Of a stretch of DNA of 64,000 bases, positions 50,601-60,870 are shown one piece after another. The stretch is from Acanthopleura granulata (lineage: Eukaryota > Mollusca > Polyplacophora > Chitonida > Chitonidae). The notes beneath the pieces are model-generated. The model was not told the origin of the DNA. It was given only the letters and a program-made list of their open reading frames with translations, and made no database searches. Within the stretch, counting starts at the first letter, position 1; each line of letters begins with the position of its first letter. The stretch spans positions 29,965,943 through 30,029,942 of the forward strand of contig JABBOT010000005.1 of the NCBI GenBank assembly GCA_016165875.1. Direction: 5' to 3'. The position numbers and the translations under genes were made by a program.

Positions 50601-50812
50601 AAATAAATAATATCAGCTGATGCGACCGAGAGGCGGTGAATAATCGGTTTGTACATGTAGGCGAGCTTTAGCTTTATTGCGAATATTTTTTACAGAAATA
50701 AACAACTGTTTTTGACGCAGTTAAGCAAATTCTAGCAGTAGCTCCTTTAAACTATCGACGCTTGCTTAGTTTGTTTTGAATTAGATCGAACTATTATCGA
50801 CTGACCACCAGC

Positions 50813-52084
50813 TCTTTACGCACATCATTAAACCGATTTAGCGGTCTGCAGACACGTAATGGATTGATGTAATATCATGGTGAAAGGTGGTGTGGGGCAC
50901 ATGTGACTGGTTCACTTATTCAGGCCTTACGCGGAGAGGATACAATTAGGCTGTATGGCAAGGGTGTTACGCTGTGGAATTACATAGCGACGGCGTTGAT
51001 AGATGGATAAGAGAGTAACAGCTGGTTAGCGAGCGTTCCTTAAGGATGCTCTCCGAGCTGGGTACAAGGCAGGCATTAAAGCCACAGATGGAGAGCAAAT
51101 CTATCTAAAAGAATAATTGCTCAACTGTTTCCGCCTGGCGACAAACATAGATTTAAAAATAGTTCATGCGTCCTGTCTGCAGAAGATTAAATAAGCCGTA
51201 ATTGTTTTCTAAATTAATCAAGGCGCAGATGTAATCATATCGATTCTTCCATAATTCACCTGTGGTGAAAAATCAGCGAGTTTTGGTGGGTTCCTTGTAG
51301 TGCCCTACCAGCGCTGTTGTAAGCGGTCAGCTCCCAGTACATACAGCATATCAGAGGGTAATGCTGACAGGGTAGTAAGTGCTTGGACAGTAACAGCAAA
51401 TATTGACATAAGCTGCTTGCCGAAGTCACATAGCGCGAGTGTAGGAAGACCGAGGATTTGGTCTTGTAGCCGCTAACATTATTGATCTTATAAGGAACAA
51501 ATTTGGTATTAAGGAATGCTGTGGTCAGTGATGGTGACTCTGTAGGTCACAATAAGATGGAATGTTCTGGTAATCAATAGCCGGATCTGGACAACTCTAA
51601 TCAATAAAGACGGCATTGGCTGCGACCAAGCCGTGGACAAATTCCTTGTGCAGAGCCCGTACAAACATGTCCCAGTCAATTCTAATTCCCTCTGTCCCTG
51701 CCCGGCTTTCACACCAGATCTCCTCGGAATAACCAACAGGCATGGCCGTCACTCCGGATAGGCGAGAACAGCCATCGCCCTACCTCGACTCGACTGGAAT
51801 CTCGACTTAGGTCCCAAATTGACAGACTTTGAGTGGAGGATCTTCTGACATCTGGGTAATTATCGCCACCCAAAGATTGGTTTGTAATTGCGCCTTTATT
51901 GGAATCTGAGGTGGACAGAACCAGTCATTAGGAGATAATCAAGATAACTATATATCTATGTATGGACCAAACGCTTTTGAATGTCTACCAACGATCAATC
52001 TATATGTTGAACGTCTCACTCCGAGCGGACAGGCAATTAACGAGAGAATGAACAACTTACCTCATTATATGTCATGCAAAGACC
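50813..52084. other. Right flank, no gene seen
   Basis: Single-copy-looking DNA immediately outside the array. I see no exon, RNA gene or repeat family. A 75-codon minus frame (51509-51736) has no recognisable features. Confidence 0.6.
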
Positions 52085-52331
52085 ACCGCAAATCAACGTC
52101 AAATAAAGGTCCACGCCAAAGAAGTCCGCTGGGGAATTTAGGACGCTTGTTCGAATCCAACACCCGCTGGTTCCAACCAGGCCGGTTTCCTCTTGGTTGT
52201 GATGGTTTGTCAGAAACCTGTGAATGATCGTAAAATCCTGTGGAATATGCCAGGTTTCCTCCCACAATTATGTTGGCCGCCGTCGTATAAGTGAAATATT
52301 CTTCAGTATGGCGTAAAATACGAATCAAATA
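52085..52331 (+). mobile_element. SINE with tRNA-like head
   Basis: It has a B-box GTTCGAATCC near 52,150. It then runs through CAGGTTTCCTCCCACAATTA, GGCCGCCGTCGTATAAGTGA, AATATTCTTCAGTA and AATCAAATAAAA. This is the same tail family as at 7651. The 5' limit is uncertain. Confidence 0.75.
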
Positions 52332-52375
52332 AAATCAGGTTTATGGTGAAATATGTTAGTTTCATTCTCAAACCT

Positions 52376-52440
52376 GACATCTCTGATGTAGGTGAAAAAT
52401 TCTTGAATACAATGTTAAGCCAAAATTAAATAAATAAAAC
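52376..52440 (+). mobile_element. Second, older SINE tail
   Basis: GATGTAGGTGAAAAATTCTT followed by GAATACAATGTTAAGCC and AAATTAAATAAATAAAA resembles the tail of the preceding element. It is an eroded 3' end directly downstream of it. Confidence 0.55.
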
Positions 52441-54796
52441 AACCAAAAGTTTGATATTCGGAACGCTGGAAAATGGAAAGCGTAACCAACTTCTAAAGTA
52501 AAAATACAAAATCCCCAAACAAACGTCTCTGTCCAAGCATGATTCGATCGTGGTGTCTTTTCTAATATTAATCCATCCGTTATAAAGATCGATTAGAACA
52601 ACGCGCGGGTCAGTTTGATGACATGGGTCAATTTGCAGGACACTGGTGAGTATTTGAAACGATATTGTAGCGTAGTCATTAAAGACACGAACAGCATTGA
52701 TCTGGGGTGGCCAGACTCATCTGTAAGCTCGTCGCTTCGGTGTGGTATTTAGTGCCGGTCGAAGTATAAGTTTCATCTGAAGTGATCGATCCATCAGCTC
52801 TGGTGATGCCAGTGGAGAATAATGGTGCTCAGCAACAATGACACCTTATTCTTTAAAAAAAACCAAGGGGCTGGACGGTGGAACCTCTCCAGGACAACTC
52901 CCACATCAATGGCCCCTTGATCGCTTGCGGTGAGAGATAATTCAAAGCAGTCAATCACAAAAATGTTATGCCGTTCATATGGTGAACGACAAAACTCTAT
53001 TCACTTAGAAGGTAGGTGATACAAAGGACATCAAAACTGGTTGACTTATTTTTCCTCATCAAGAAGAGGATAGTTTACGTATGTGCCTAACAAGATCGTT
53101 AATTCTGGGTACCTTTCACATCATAATGTCCACAAGGCTATTGTGTTTATCGCTTTTTATCATTGATGAGTTTTGTAATCAGTTTGAAACTTTCTCTAAG
53201 TTTATTTTTCAGGTTACTCCTTAAATTTAACCCACACAAAATAATGTGGAAAAATATATAAAAAAAGACGAAAAGGTTATAACAGTTATTTGTCTCTCCT
53301 GCAACTCCTGTTGTTTTATGTTATAAACGAAACATTGCCCTCGTGATAATCGTCTAAGATGTTGTTTGCGTTCCTTTTCTTAAGTGTGGCCCTTCTCAAA
53401 TCTCTTAACTAAATCATAAAAAGACCAAAGACTTTCTTCAGAGTCAGCGGAGATTAGATGTTTTTCGAGGCTTTTTTATTGCCCAGAGAACCAAAAAATC
53501 TTTTTCGATCCAACTTTTCCAACAATAGTGGTTAAGTGGACCCGTTTTCTTGTGTAATTGCCACGATCAGAAAATAATACGGCCATCATTTGTTCTCCTG
53601 TATCAAGCTTTTATCTCTACAGAGCGATGCCATAGATAGCACAGTGAAGTGCACTAACGCAAAGCTCATTATATGCCCAGTATTTGAGGTGCCAAGCAGT
53701 TTTGTTTGGTAATGACATTCACTTAGCAGCCTTTTGAAACGCACCAAGAGCAAAGGGGTTCAGCAAATTATCGGTAAACAGTAAAAGAAGGTCCGAGAGG
53801 ATTTTTTCGGTCTGAGAATAAATTTCAATCAAGGAGAAGGATGGGTTTTCATTCTTTTTATGGCAATATTTGCACCACTTCTGATCTTTACTATGAAAGA
53901 GCACTTCTTTAATCTCCTAAGACAACAGGCAACGGGAATCAACTGTACAATAAGCTATAGGCTTTCTCTTTTAGACCAGCACTGTCATGGGTGAAAGAAA
54001 ACCTGATCAGACATAACCCTACATATTCTTGTGTAATACAGAAGATAAAACTGATGTAACTGATATGGCTCTATACATTGCTAAAGATATACATGTACAA
54101 ACTTATAAACTCAAAGCCACTTCACTGCAAGGCATATAAAATGCTATCTGTTTGCAATCCACCAGAAAATTTCACGTGCGTTATTTTTGAGACTTAAGGA
54201 GAAATAAGATATCTGTAATTCCTTTTGTGTTTGAAACATTCCTCTTTTTGTTAATTTGCTGGGAAGATATTTTTAAAAAAGCATTATATGCGCCACTGTT
54301 TTCAACACATGCACTCTAACACACTCGTTTTACTGAACTTCGCATTTCGTGTGTTCATGGCGCATTTCATTGCGGGGATCATTCATGGTAATAGCATGGT
54401 GATTTGGATGAATCAATTTAAGTTTACTGATTGTTATGAAAATGAATAATTTGATATAAACACCATTTCCTTTTATGTATAAAAAGTTAAAATGAACATG
54501 TAGCTGACGTACAAATATGTAGTTTTACTCGGCAATGTTTAAACATAAGCGAACTATAGTTATTTTTTTATCATGCTATTCACATTGTCTTGTGCATCAA
54601 TTGGAATATAGTGTACCACCTTTGCTAAATGTGCAGAACAAGCAAATGGAATCTCCCTGAAGTATTCACACTGCCTTGTGTATCAATAACAATAGTGAGT
54701 GTCAAGTCTTCCTGGACTGTTCCCAGTGTCCAGTGGATCACTGTGACCATTGTGTAGCGTCTTTCTGTGCTATTTATATTACCTCATGTTCCAAGT
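52441..54796. other. Flank, no gene seen
   Basis: A/T-rich DNA without recognisable coding sequence. A 61-codon minus frame (53719-53904) contains WCKYCHKK but no known domain. No repeats stand out. Confidence 0.55.
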
Positions 54797-54900
54797 GACG
54801 GGATTCTTCCCACCACCAAAACCACAATGCTGGCCGCCGTCATACATGTATAAGTGAAATATTTTTGAGTACGGCGTAAAACATCAACCAAATAAATAAA
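54797..54900 (+). mobile_element. SINE 3' end
   Basis: CAATGCTGGCCGCCGTCAT is followed by TATAAGTGAAATATTTTTGA, GTACGGCGTAAAACATCAAC and AAATAAATAAA. It is a truncated member of the same family. The tail match is strong. Confidence 0.85.
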
Positions 54901-56434
54901 CTAAATTTCTTGAAGTATGTGTTGTACGCTTACCTGTGTTATTTTAATGTTGAAGGAATGTGATACTCCGTTAGACTGGCCCTGACATGCGCAGAACAAG
55001 AGTGGATTGCAAAGTTGAGCTGGGCTCGGGGCTTTTCAGGCAGGTGAGGGCAACCTATGTGTGTAATAGGGAAAGAAAGTCCTTAAAAAGCTTTCAGTCG
55101 TGTGGGTTAATCAGCTTGCCGTGTCTGCTTTAAGGCTGTTTCCTCTCAACAAAATAAAATTTAAGCCGTTGTTCCATCGTAAACATTTTTGTTCCACAGG
55201 GACATAGCATAAACAAATGTGTTTTTGACGGCGAAGAAGAAGAAGCTCGCGAAACAAAACTTAGAGAACACGAAGGTGATCATTTCGGAGTATAGGAAAA
55301 AAATAAACGAATGAGACGGAGATCTTAGCTGTTTGGCACCAGTGTAATTGGAAAATACAGCGTGAGTATGACGGTGCCTCTAATCTCAGGATGATTTGGA
55401 CACTTGTGATTTCCTTTCATTTTGTTCTCCCCAAATTGGTATAATGAAAGTACATTTCGTCCAGATTAGGTTCTTCACACCAAAAATATAAAAAGTGGAC
55501 TCAAGTGACCTTCTGGTGATGGGATTAAAATGAACGGATGCCGATAATAAACATCTAAAATTTCAGCACGATGTTCAGTTAAGTAGTCTAAAGATATGTG
55601 TTGTTCCCTATGTGAATAAACTGGATATATGGTGGAAAAAATCAAAACACACCACTCGTAATGTGCCTTGAAAAGTTTCATGATCACATGTTAAGCTGTG
55701 TGAAGTCGTACATTCCCCCATGTAATATGGCATATGTAAACATTGAAAAGTCGTTACAGCTTATGTCAGATGCACCTTCAGTTAACAGTTCATAAAACAT
55801 GATACTGTAACTTAGTATTTACCAGAGTTAAAAAGCTACACCCTAAACCCAGTGTTCAGGATCCTCTGCCTTGAGAAGTGACATAAATCATGAAATGCAA
55901 CGTTCTATCAACCTTGTGTGTTGGAATGTATGTCCTGGAGACGGCATTGGTTTATTTGCCGTAAACAAGGCCACAAACTCATTTTTTTTTTCACACACAA
56001 AGATTCTGCCTTTATAATCGTATTCAACCATGAAATGGCGATACACGAACTTACCAATGCCTTATTGATGAAAGGCACTGATCACATCTGATATACAGTG
56101 TGGCATCAAGTCAGTTTTGCAAGTGTAGCAGACGTGGAGTTAAAAAGAACTGACGCATAGTCTGCATACGTATACGATCTGGTTCGTTTCCATTGGGCAT
56201 GTTCATTAACTTGAAACTTGGCTGTCGAAAGTAATTTGATATTCGTTCAATATCTTCAATTTACGTCCCTTGTTTTTCTTTTCTTTTTTTTTCCTTGAAA
56301 TGACTTAGGGAGATTTAGGCTTTCGTTATAGGCTGGGTTATACACGCGTTCTCCTTGTTTGTGCTTTATGGTCTTCTCCTGAATAAATCCATTGGTTTAT
56401 TTCCCAGTAGCTGAGTGCCTTTTTCAACGAAGAT
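54901..56434. other. Flank, no gene seen
   Basis: No exon, RNA gene or clear repeat family recognised. A T/C-rich run lies near 56,275-56,295. Confidence 0.55.
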
Positions 56435-56625
56435 AGCAGGCCACCTCGGTGGGCTAATTTTCAGAGCGTGGGCTTCGGAGTCCGCTGATACGGGATCAAC
56501 TCCGGGTCGGGTCATGACAAAGACTCGCCTCGCCCAGCATTGAGAGGCTAGAACAAGGAAGGAGATCTGGTTGGCCCGGTGCATGTGAGTATTATGTGAC
56601 AGTACGGACAGCATGAATTGTTTAG
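56435..56625 (+). mobile_element. tRNA-derived SINE
   Basis: The tRNA-like head has ACCTCGGTGGGCTAATTTTC and a B-box-like GGGATCAACTCC, followed by GGGTCGGGTCATGACAAAGA. The body includes GGTTGGCCCGGTGCATGTGA. It is the same family as 12222-12510 and 60425-60700 but lacks the GGTGT-TTCGGCAT core. A minus-strand 82-codon frame across it is not a gene. Confidence 0.75.
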
Positions 56626-56696
56626 GAACACGTGCTACTCAATATCCCCAAGACAGTATGAATAGTTCAGGAATACGTGCTACTCAGTGTTCTATA
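56607..56696 (+). repeat. 45-bp tandem duplication
   Basis: Two diverged 45-base members, GACAGCATGAATTGTTTAGG and GACAGTATGAATAGTTCAGG, start at 56607 and 56652. Each is followed by a TACGTG/CACGTG-CTACTCA sequence. They lie at the end of the SINE. Confidence 0.8.
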
Positions 56697-58145
56697 ATTA
56701 TTCACACATACGTTTCTTCTTGAAACACTATGTATGTAATCTACTGCTATCCCTTATAAACGCTGGATGTAAAGAAACATTCGTGTAATATATGCTAAAG
56801 ACTTCGGAGAAACATTTAATACACATCAGAGATTTACATTGAAAAATATGTCATTACCTTTCTACCGTAGGCCCAGGCAGAACCACAGATACATCACTAC
56901 TGCCATATCAGTTACTTTTTTCTTTATTTGTCATTGCATTTGAGAAGAGGCTTAACACCGCATTCACAGGCATTTTCTATCTACAACGATTATACGGCTT
57001 ATGAGACGATGGAAAGGACACCGCTTCACCAGCCACAGGCACCTTACAAAATCCCGATTTAATGCCGTAGCAGAAGCGGTAGGCTTTTTCATCGCTATAA
57101 AACCTTTTGGCCCGTTTTCATGAAGCATAATTAGTGTTAAGAAGCCCATAGCTATGTGCACTCCCTATCTCTACAACATATGTTGTCATGGAAGTTAACC
57201 GAATACTTAGCTAAGTAGGGTCCATGAAACTGGGGAGAAGGCAACGCTGTGGATGGACAAGCTAGCCTATTTACGGCTTTACTTTTAGGCATATAGAGTT
57301 CTTCTTTTCAGCAATATTTCATTAATACGACAGCGACCAGTGAGAAGAAAACGGACAGATACCGAAGGAAACCCATGACCATCGACAGGCTGCTGACAGA
57401 TGTTCCCATGTGCGAGGAAATCAGCATTATCTGGATTTAGACAGCTTAATTTTGGCATGACACTCCTCTGTCACTGCTCTGTGCTAACATGCTTACCACT
57501 GGGCTATGGATGCCCTCATCATATATTTAATGCCAAAGAAAATAATACACAATGATTTGACACAAATAAACAGTCATTTTCTCTGGCATTAGCAAGTTTG
57601 ATTCTTTGCAAACTACACGGCGGTTTATCAGTCTTTGAAATTGTCCTTTATATATTTTTTAAAAATTTATTGAGTAAAATCCACCAAATCAAACCCGCCC
57701 GATTTTTGGGCGTGTGTGTCAAGCGTCATCTTCAGCTAAACGTAATTGGGTTTTAAGGGTTTTTACTGTTATTTTTTGTTTGTTTGTAATTTTTTATGTT
57801 GTGTAGGTTTGTGTATTTTTGTTTCTCCTTTACTGTTTGTTTTTTCATAAGTCGTATTGTCGCTTACATCACGACATTTTCTCCTTGAGTTGACACCCAT
57901 GTTTTTCTCTTTGGCATATTGCTGTCTGCGCTAGATAAAACCCATTCAGTACACACCTGGTCTGTAGGTCCCCAAAATCAACCAATTTCGGTCGAGAGCA
58001 CAGAATCCAAAAAGATAATATTATAAACAAGGGACCTTATCATCAACCAATATGAGCTAGTGTTCAGCGAATAAAAGAGCGTTTGGCTGGCTAGGCTAAT
58101 AGCAATTCTGGCCTCGGATTTATACGGCTAAGCTAATTGTGGAAT
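56697..58145. other. Flank, no gene seen
   Basis: A/T-rich, with a T- and GTTTG-rich stretch at about 57,745-57,850. No coding or RNA gene recognised. Confidence 0.55.
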
Positions 58146-58211
58146 AAAGGATGTGTAGTTAGGACAGATGACCAGTGCAAAGGATGTGTAGTTAGGACAG
58201 ATGACCAGTGT
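58146..58211 (+). repeat. 33-bp perfect tandem duplication
   Basis: Two 33-base units beginning AAAGGATGTGTAGTTAGGAC start at 58146 and 58179. They differ only at the last base, which suggests a recent slippage event. Confidence 0.95.
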
Positions 58212-58239
58212 AAGTTCTGAGCACAAGCAACTGTTCTCG

Positions 58240-58900
58240 CGTTCTGTTAAGAGGCTTCCCATTTGGATAGTTCATCAGAGTGACACTTACAACCTGAGAA
58301 CGACGTCGTTTCGGCCTCATTTACACAGCAAACCTTGGCTGCCATAACGCCAAACGTGACTGCCATACGCGAAGATATAAAGCTTGTGGTAACCTCGAAA
58401 CGACCACTGTCGAAATTATGATGGGCCTCACTTATCACCCGCGATCCTTTCAGAAAGATTGGACCCTGTCCAGTAAGTCACGAGAACAATGCTGTCTGCT
58501 ACCGTAGTCTCTTGGAGAAACTCTATATCGTCACTTTCGCTTTGGGTAAAATGTGCCTGTACAGAAGAAGCGGTCTTTGCCAATGTCAACGCACGGCGCA
58601 AGTATGACTGTTGCAGTACTACGTGGGCTACATACTGGTTCGATATCCGAGAGACTACAGCTAATACAGTTAAAACCAGTAACCGTGCTAAAATTGTGTC
58701 GCCACGCGCAGTTTGCCAAAGCAATAATATTTCAATAATACTATTTTTCCCTGATGTGTTAAGTGATGCGATAAAAATGAACCTATCAGTTTGCTTAGGA
58801 AAACACTGGTTCTGTAGCCGTTGCAACACGGAATGGGCATCAGGGTGGAAAAAGTGGGGATCGATATAGAGGACTATGCGTGGGGTGGTCAGCGCTCAGG
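58240..58900. other. Stretch open on both strands, function unknown
   Basis: This ~650-bp stretch is less A/T-rich than its surroundings. It carries overlapping frames of 133 codons (minus, 58428-58829) and 126 codons (plus, 58489-58869), plus shorter ones. The minus frame has a hydrophobic run LARLLVLTVLAVV; the plus frame has a CxxC near its end (FCSRCNTEW). I do not recognise either. An old transposon fragment or a chance open stretch is more likely than a gene. Confidence 0.3.
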
Positions 58901-60424
58901 GGACAGTGAAAAAGTAAAACAGAAATATAAGTGGAATATTCGGTTTAACAGACCGTTGAACAGATGGTACGCTTGGTTGAGATGCCAGACATTTTCTACA
59001 GTGAAGATTATAACATCAGGAATAGTCTGTCATTTTGTCTTTATTATCCTACTACCAATATACAGGTCTAAGCCAGTCCATATTTTAAAACTGTTAAGTA
59101 ACAAACATTTGGAGTCTATGCTTTGTATGTTGTTTCCGGTGTGTATCGTTTATAGGCAAAAAGGCTCTTACAACTGCCATGTGTTCGGCACATACTTCCT
59201 TACATTTTAAAAACTTTTGCATACATTTCAGATTAAATATGTCGAAAGCTTTAATAATAATCTGATTCAAAGTATTGAAAGGTTGAATGCTATTTTGTTG
59301 CTAAAATGCTGGATCATGCTGATTTCCGCAACCATGACGAGGGTTGCCCACAGTGACATGAAAACATCCAAATGAATCTGAAACATTGGCAGTGATATGA
59401 ACTTCTGCTTGCTTAAAAATAACCCATAAGTGGTTTTTACGATAAAATGAAGACGGCATAATGTGAATAATAAATCGTTATTCACAAGAGCATGCTGTAG
59501 TTTTGTCGAGTATTAAAACGATAAAAATGGCCTTCACGGGTATCACAACAAAATAAAAGAGAGGTTCATGTTTTGTCAATCCCTTACTGGGTTTTGTTAT
59601 TCACAATTACATTCTTAGAAAAAACATGTCTTTTAATTTGTATCGAAACCTGCCTTTGGTTATGTATCGCAATTTTCAAGTAATGAAGGCTACAAATCTA
59701 AGCTCCTTGATTGAACATGACGTGGTTATTTGCTAAAAAAATTCTTCTGATGACTATGTAAAAATGTTTTCAGAGAAATAAGAGGTAAATGGCAATACTT
59801 TCCCCGGAAGTGAGAGCCGTCACTTGGATTAATATATTGCATTTTAAAACGAAAGATGTTTTTCATTTCTTCAAATTGGTTTGGTTGTCAAAGCTCTGAG
59901 GTAGCCCCTTCGTGTCTTCGTGTCACCTCCCCGCTTCCGATATTGATTCGTCATAATTTAATCATGTTCAAATTAACAATATTTTTTTCATGCTATAAAA
60001 AAGCTATTGGATTGTTATACTCAGTCCGGATGATGCTTGACCGAAGTTCTGAGATCTGCACGTAAAGTTCGGAATAATGAGGTTAGCGCCGATGCCAGCT
60101 ACGTCTTTGCGAAAATGGCACGTCTTTGTCTTCGAGTGGGATGGTCTTTTTATAGCTTCTCGAATCCTTCGTACGCCTGTCCTAATCCGCTGTTGTCGTC
60201 CGTCACAATGGCATTATATATATCACGTTCTCACTATGAACATCTGTGAAATTCTCACTGATATCACCTGGCATATAAACATAAAACTATCCGTCACACT
60301 CATTTTACACAATGTCCGCGTGTCACGTTGTCACTATATGATGTACGTATGTATGCCCGGGTTTTACGTTGTACTAAACGATTTTCAGTCATTTGACGAC
60401 GATGACTCCTTGGAATGTACAAAT
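58901..60424. other. Flank, no gene seen
   Basis: A/T-rich DNA without recognisable genes. The plus frame of 129 codons at 58821-59210 shows no domain. Confidence 0.5.
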
Positions 60425-60870
60425 AGTGTGTCTTCTAGTGGCAGGGCAAGTTCATGTCGCCAAAGTGCTGCCGCCACTGGAATATCATGCCGAAGACACC
60501 AGACATGACAACCAACCCAGTGACATTATACTGACACCGCGACGACGAGTCCTGTTTCCTTGTTTTAACCTCTCAATGTTGAACGTCTAGCCAGGCAGCA
60601 ATAAGTACCATTTTCAAAGTCTATGGTATGTCCCGACCCGGTGCTGATCCCGGATCTTCCGACCTCGTGTCACTATAGAGGATCATCTGTCTCATTCTCA
60701 CTTAGATGTCTCAGTGTGAGGTGGAGGACACCGGAGCACCCGGATTAAACCCACGACCTCTGCCGGGTACAACCAGAACTTCTTGACTTAAAGTATCAAG
60801 CGAAACAGCAGGAGTTGGATTTGAACGCGCGCCCCCGTTGGCCAATAATCTGATAGTCAGATCACACCAA
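60425..60870 (-). mobile_element. Composite SINE, minus strand
   Basis: Read on the minus strand from about 60,700 downward it shows CGGAAGATCCGGGATCAGCA, GGGTCGGGACATACCATAGA, TTTGAAAATGGTACTTATTG and the core GTCTGGTGTCTTCGGCATGA, then TATTCCAGTGGCGGCAGC. This is the fullest body of the tRNA-derived family in the window. Upstream of it (60,715-60,870, minus strand) is a second piece with a B-box-like GTTCAAATCCAACTC and CAGAGGTCGTGGGTTTAATC, the head and middle of the other SINE family. Either two nested SINEs or a fused composite element. Confidence 0.75.

Larger units (their letters stand above)
44487..50812 (+). repeat. Long tandem unit, copy 7 (right end of array)
   Basis: The last direct copy, about 6.3 kb. 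It follows the common order to the end of the type B segment. Similarity to copies 4 and 5 then stops near 50,812, shortly after a stretch matching 32,690-32,750. The MITE-like insert and the terminal modules are absent. No retroelement is visible at the boundary. It has no SINE at the site used in copies 4 and 5 (compare 49,911). Confidence 0.83.

Noticed and set aside
1..50812. Assembly artefact (collapsed or duplicated haplotypes)
   Set aside because: Units differ by many substitutions, distinct deletions and private insertions, far more than allelic copies would. A local misjoin at copy 3 cannot be excluded from sequence alone.
1..50812. Tandem rRNA, histone or other known multicopy gene cluster
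   Set aside because: No rRNA-like conserved stretches, no histone coding sequence and no long open frame in any unit.
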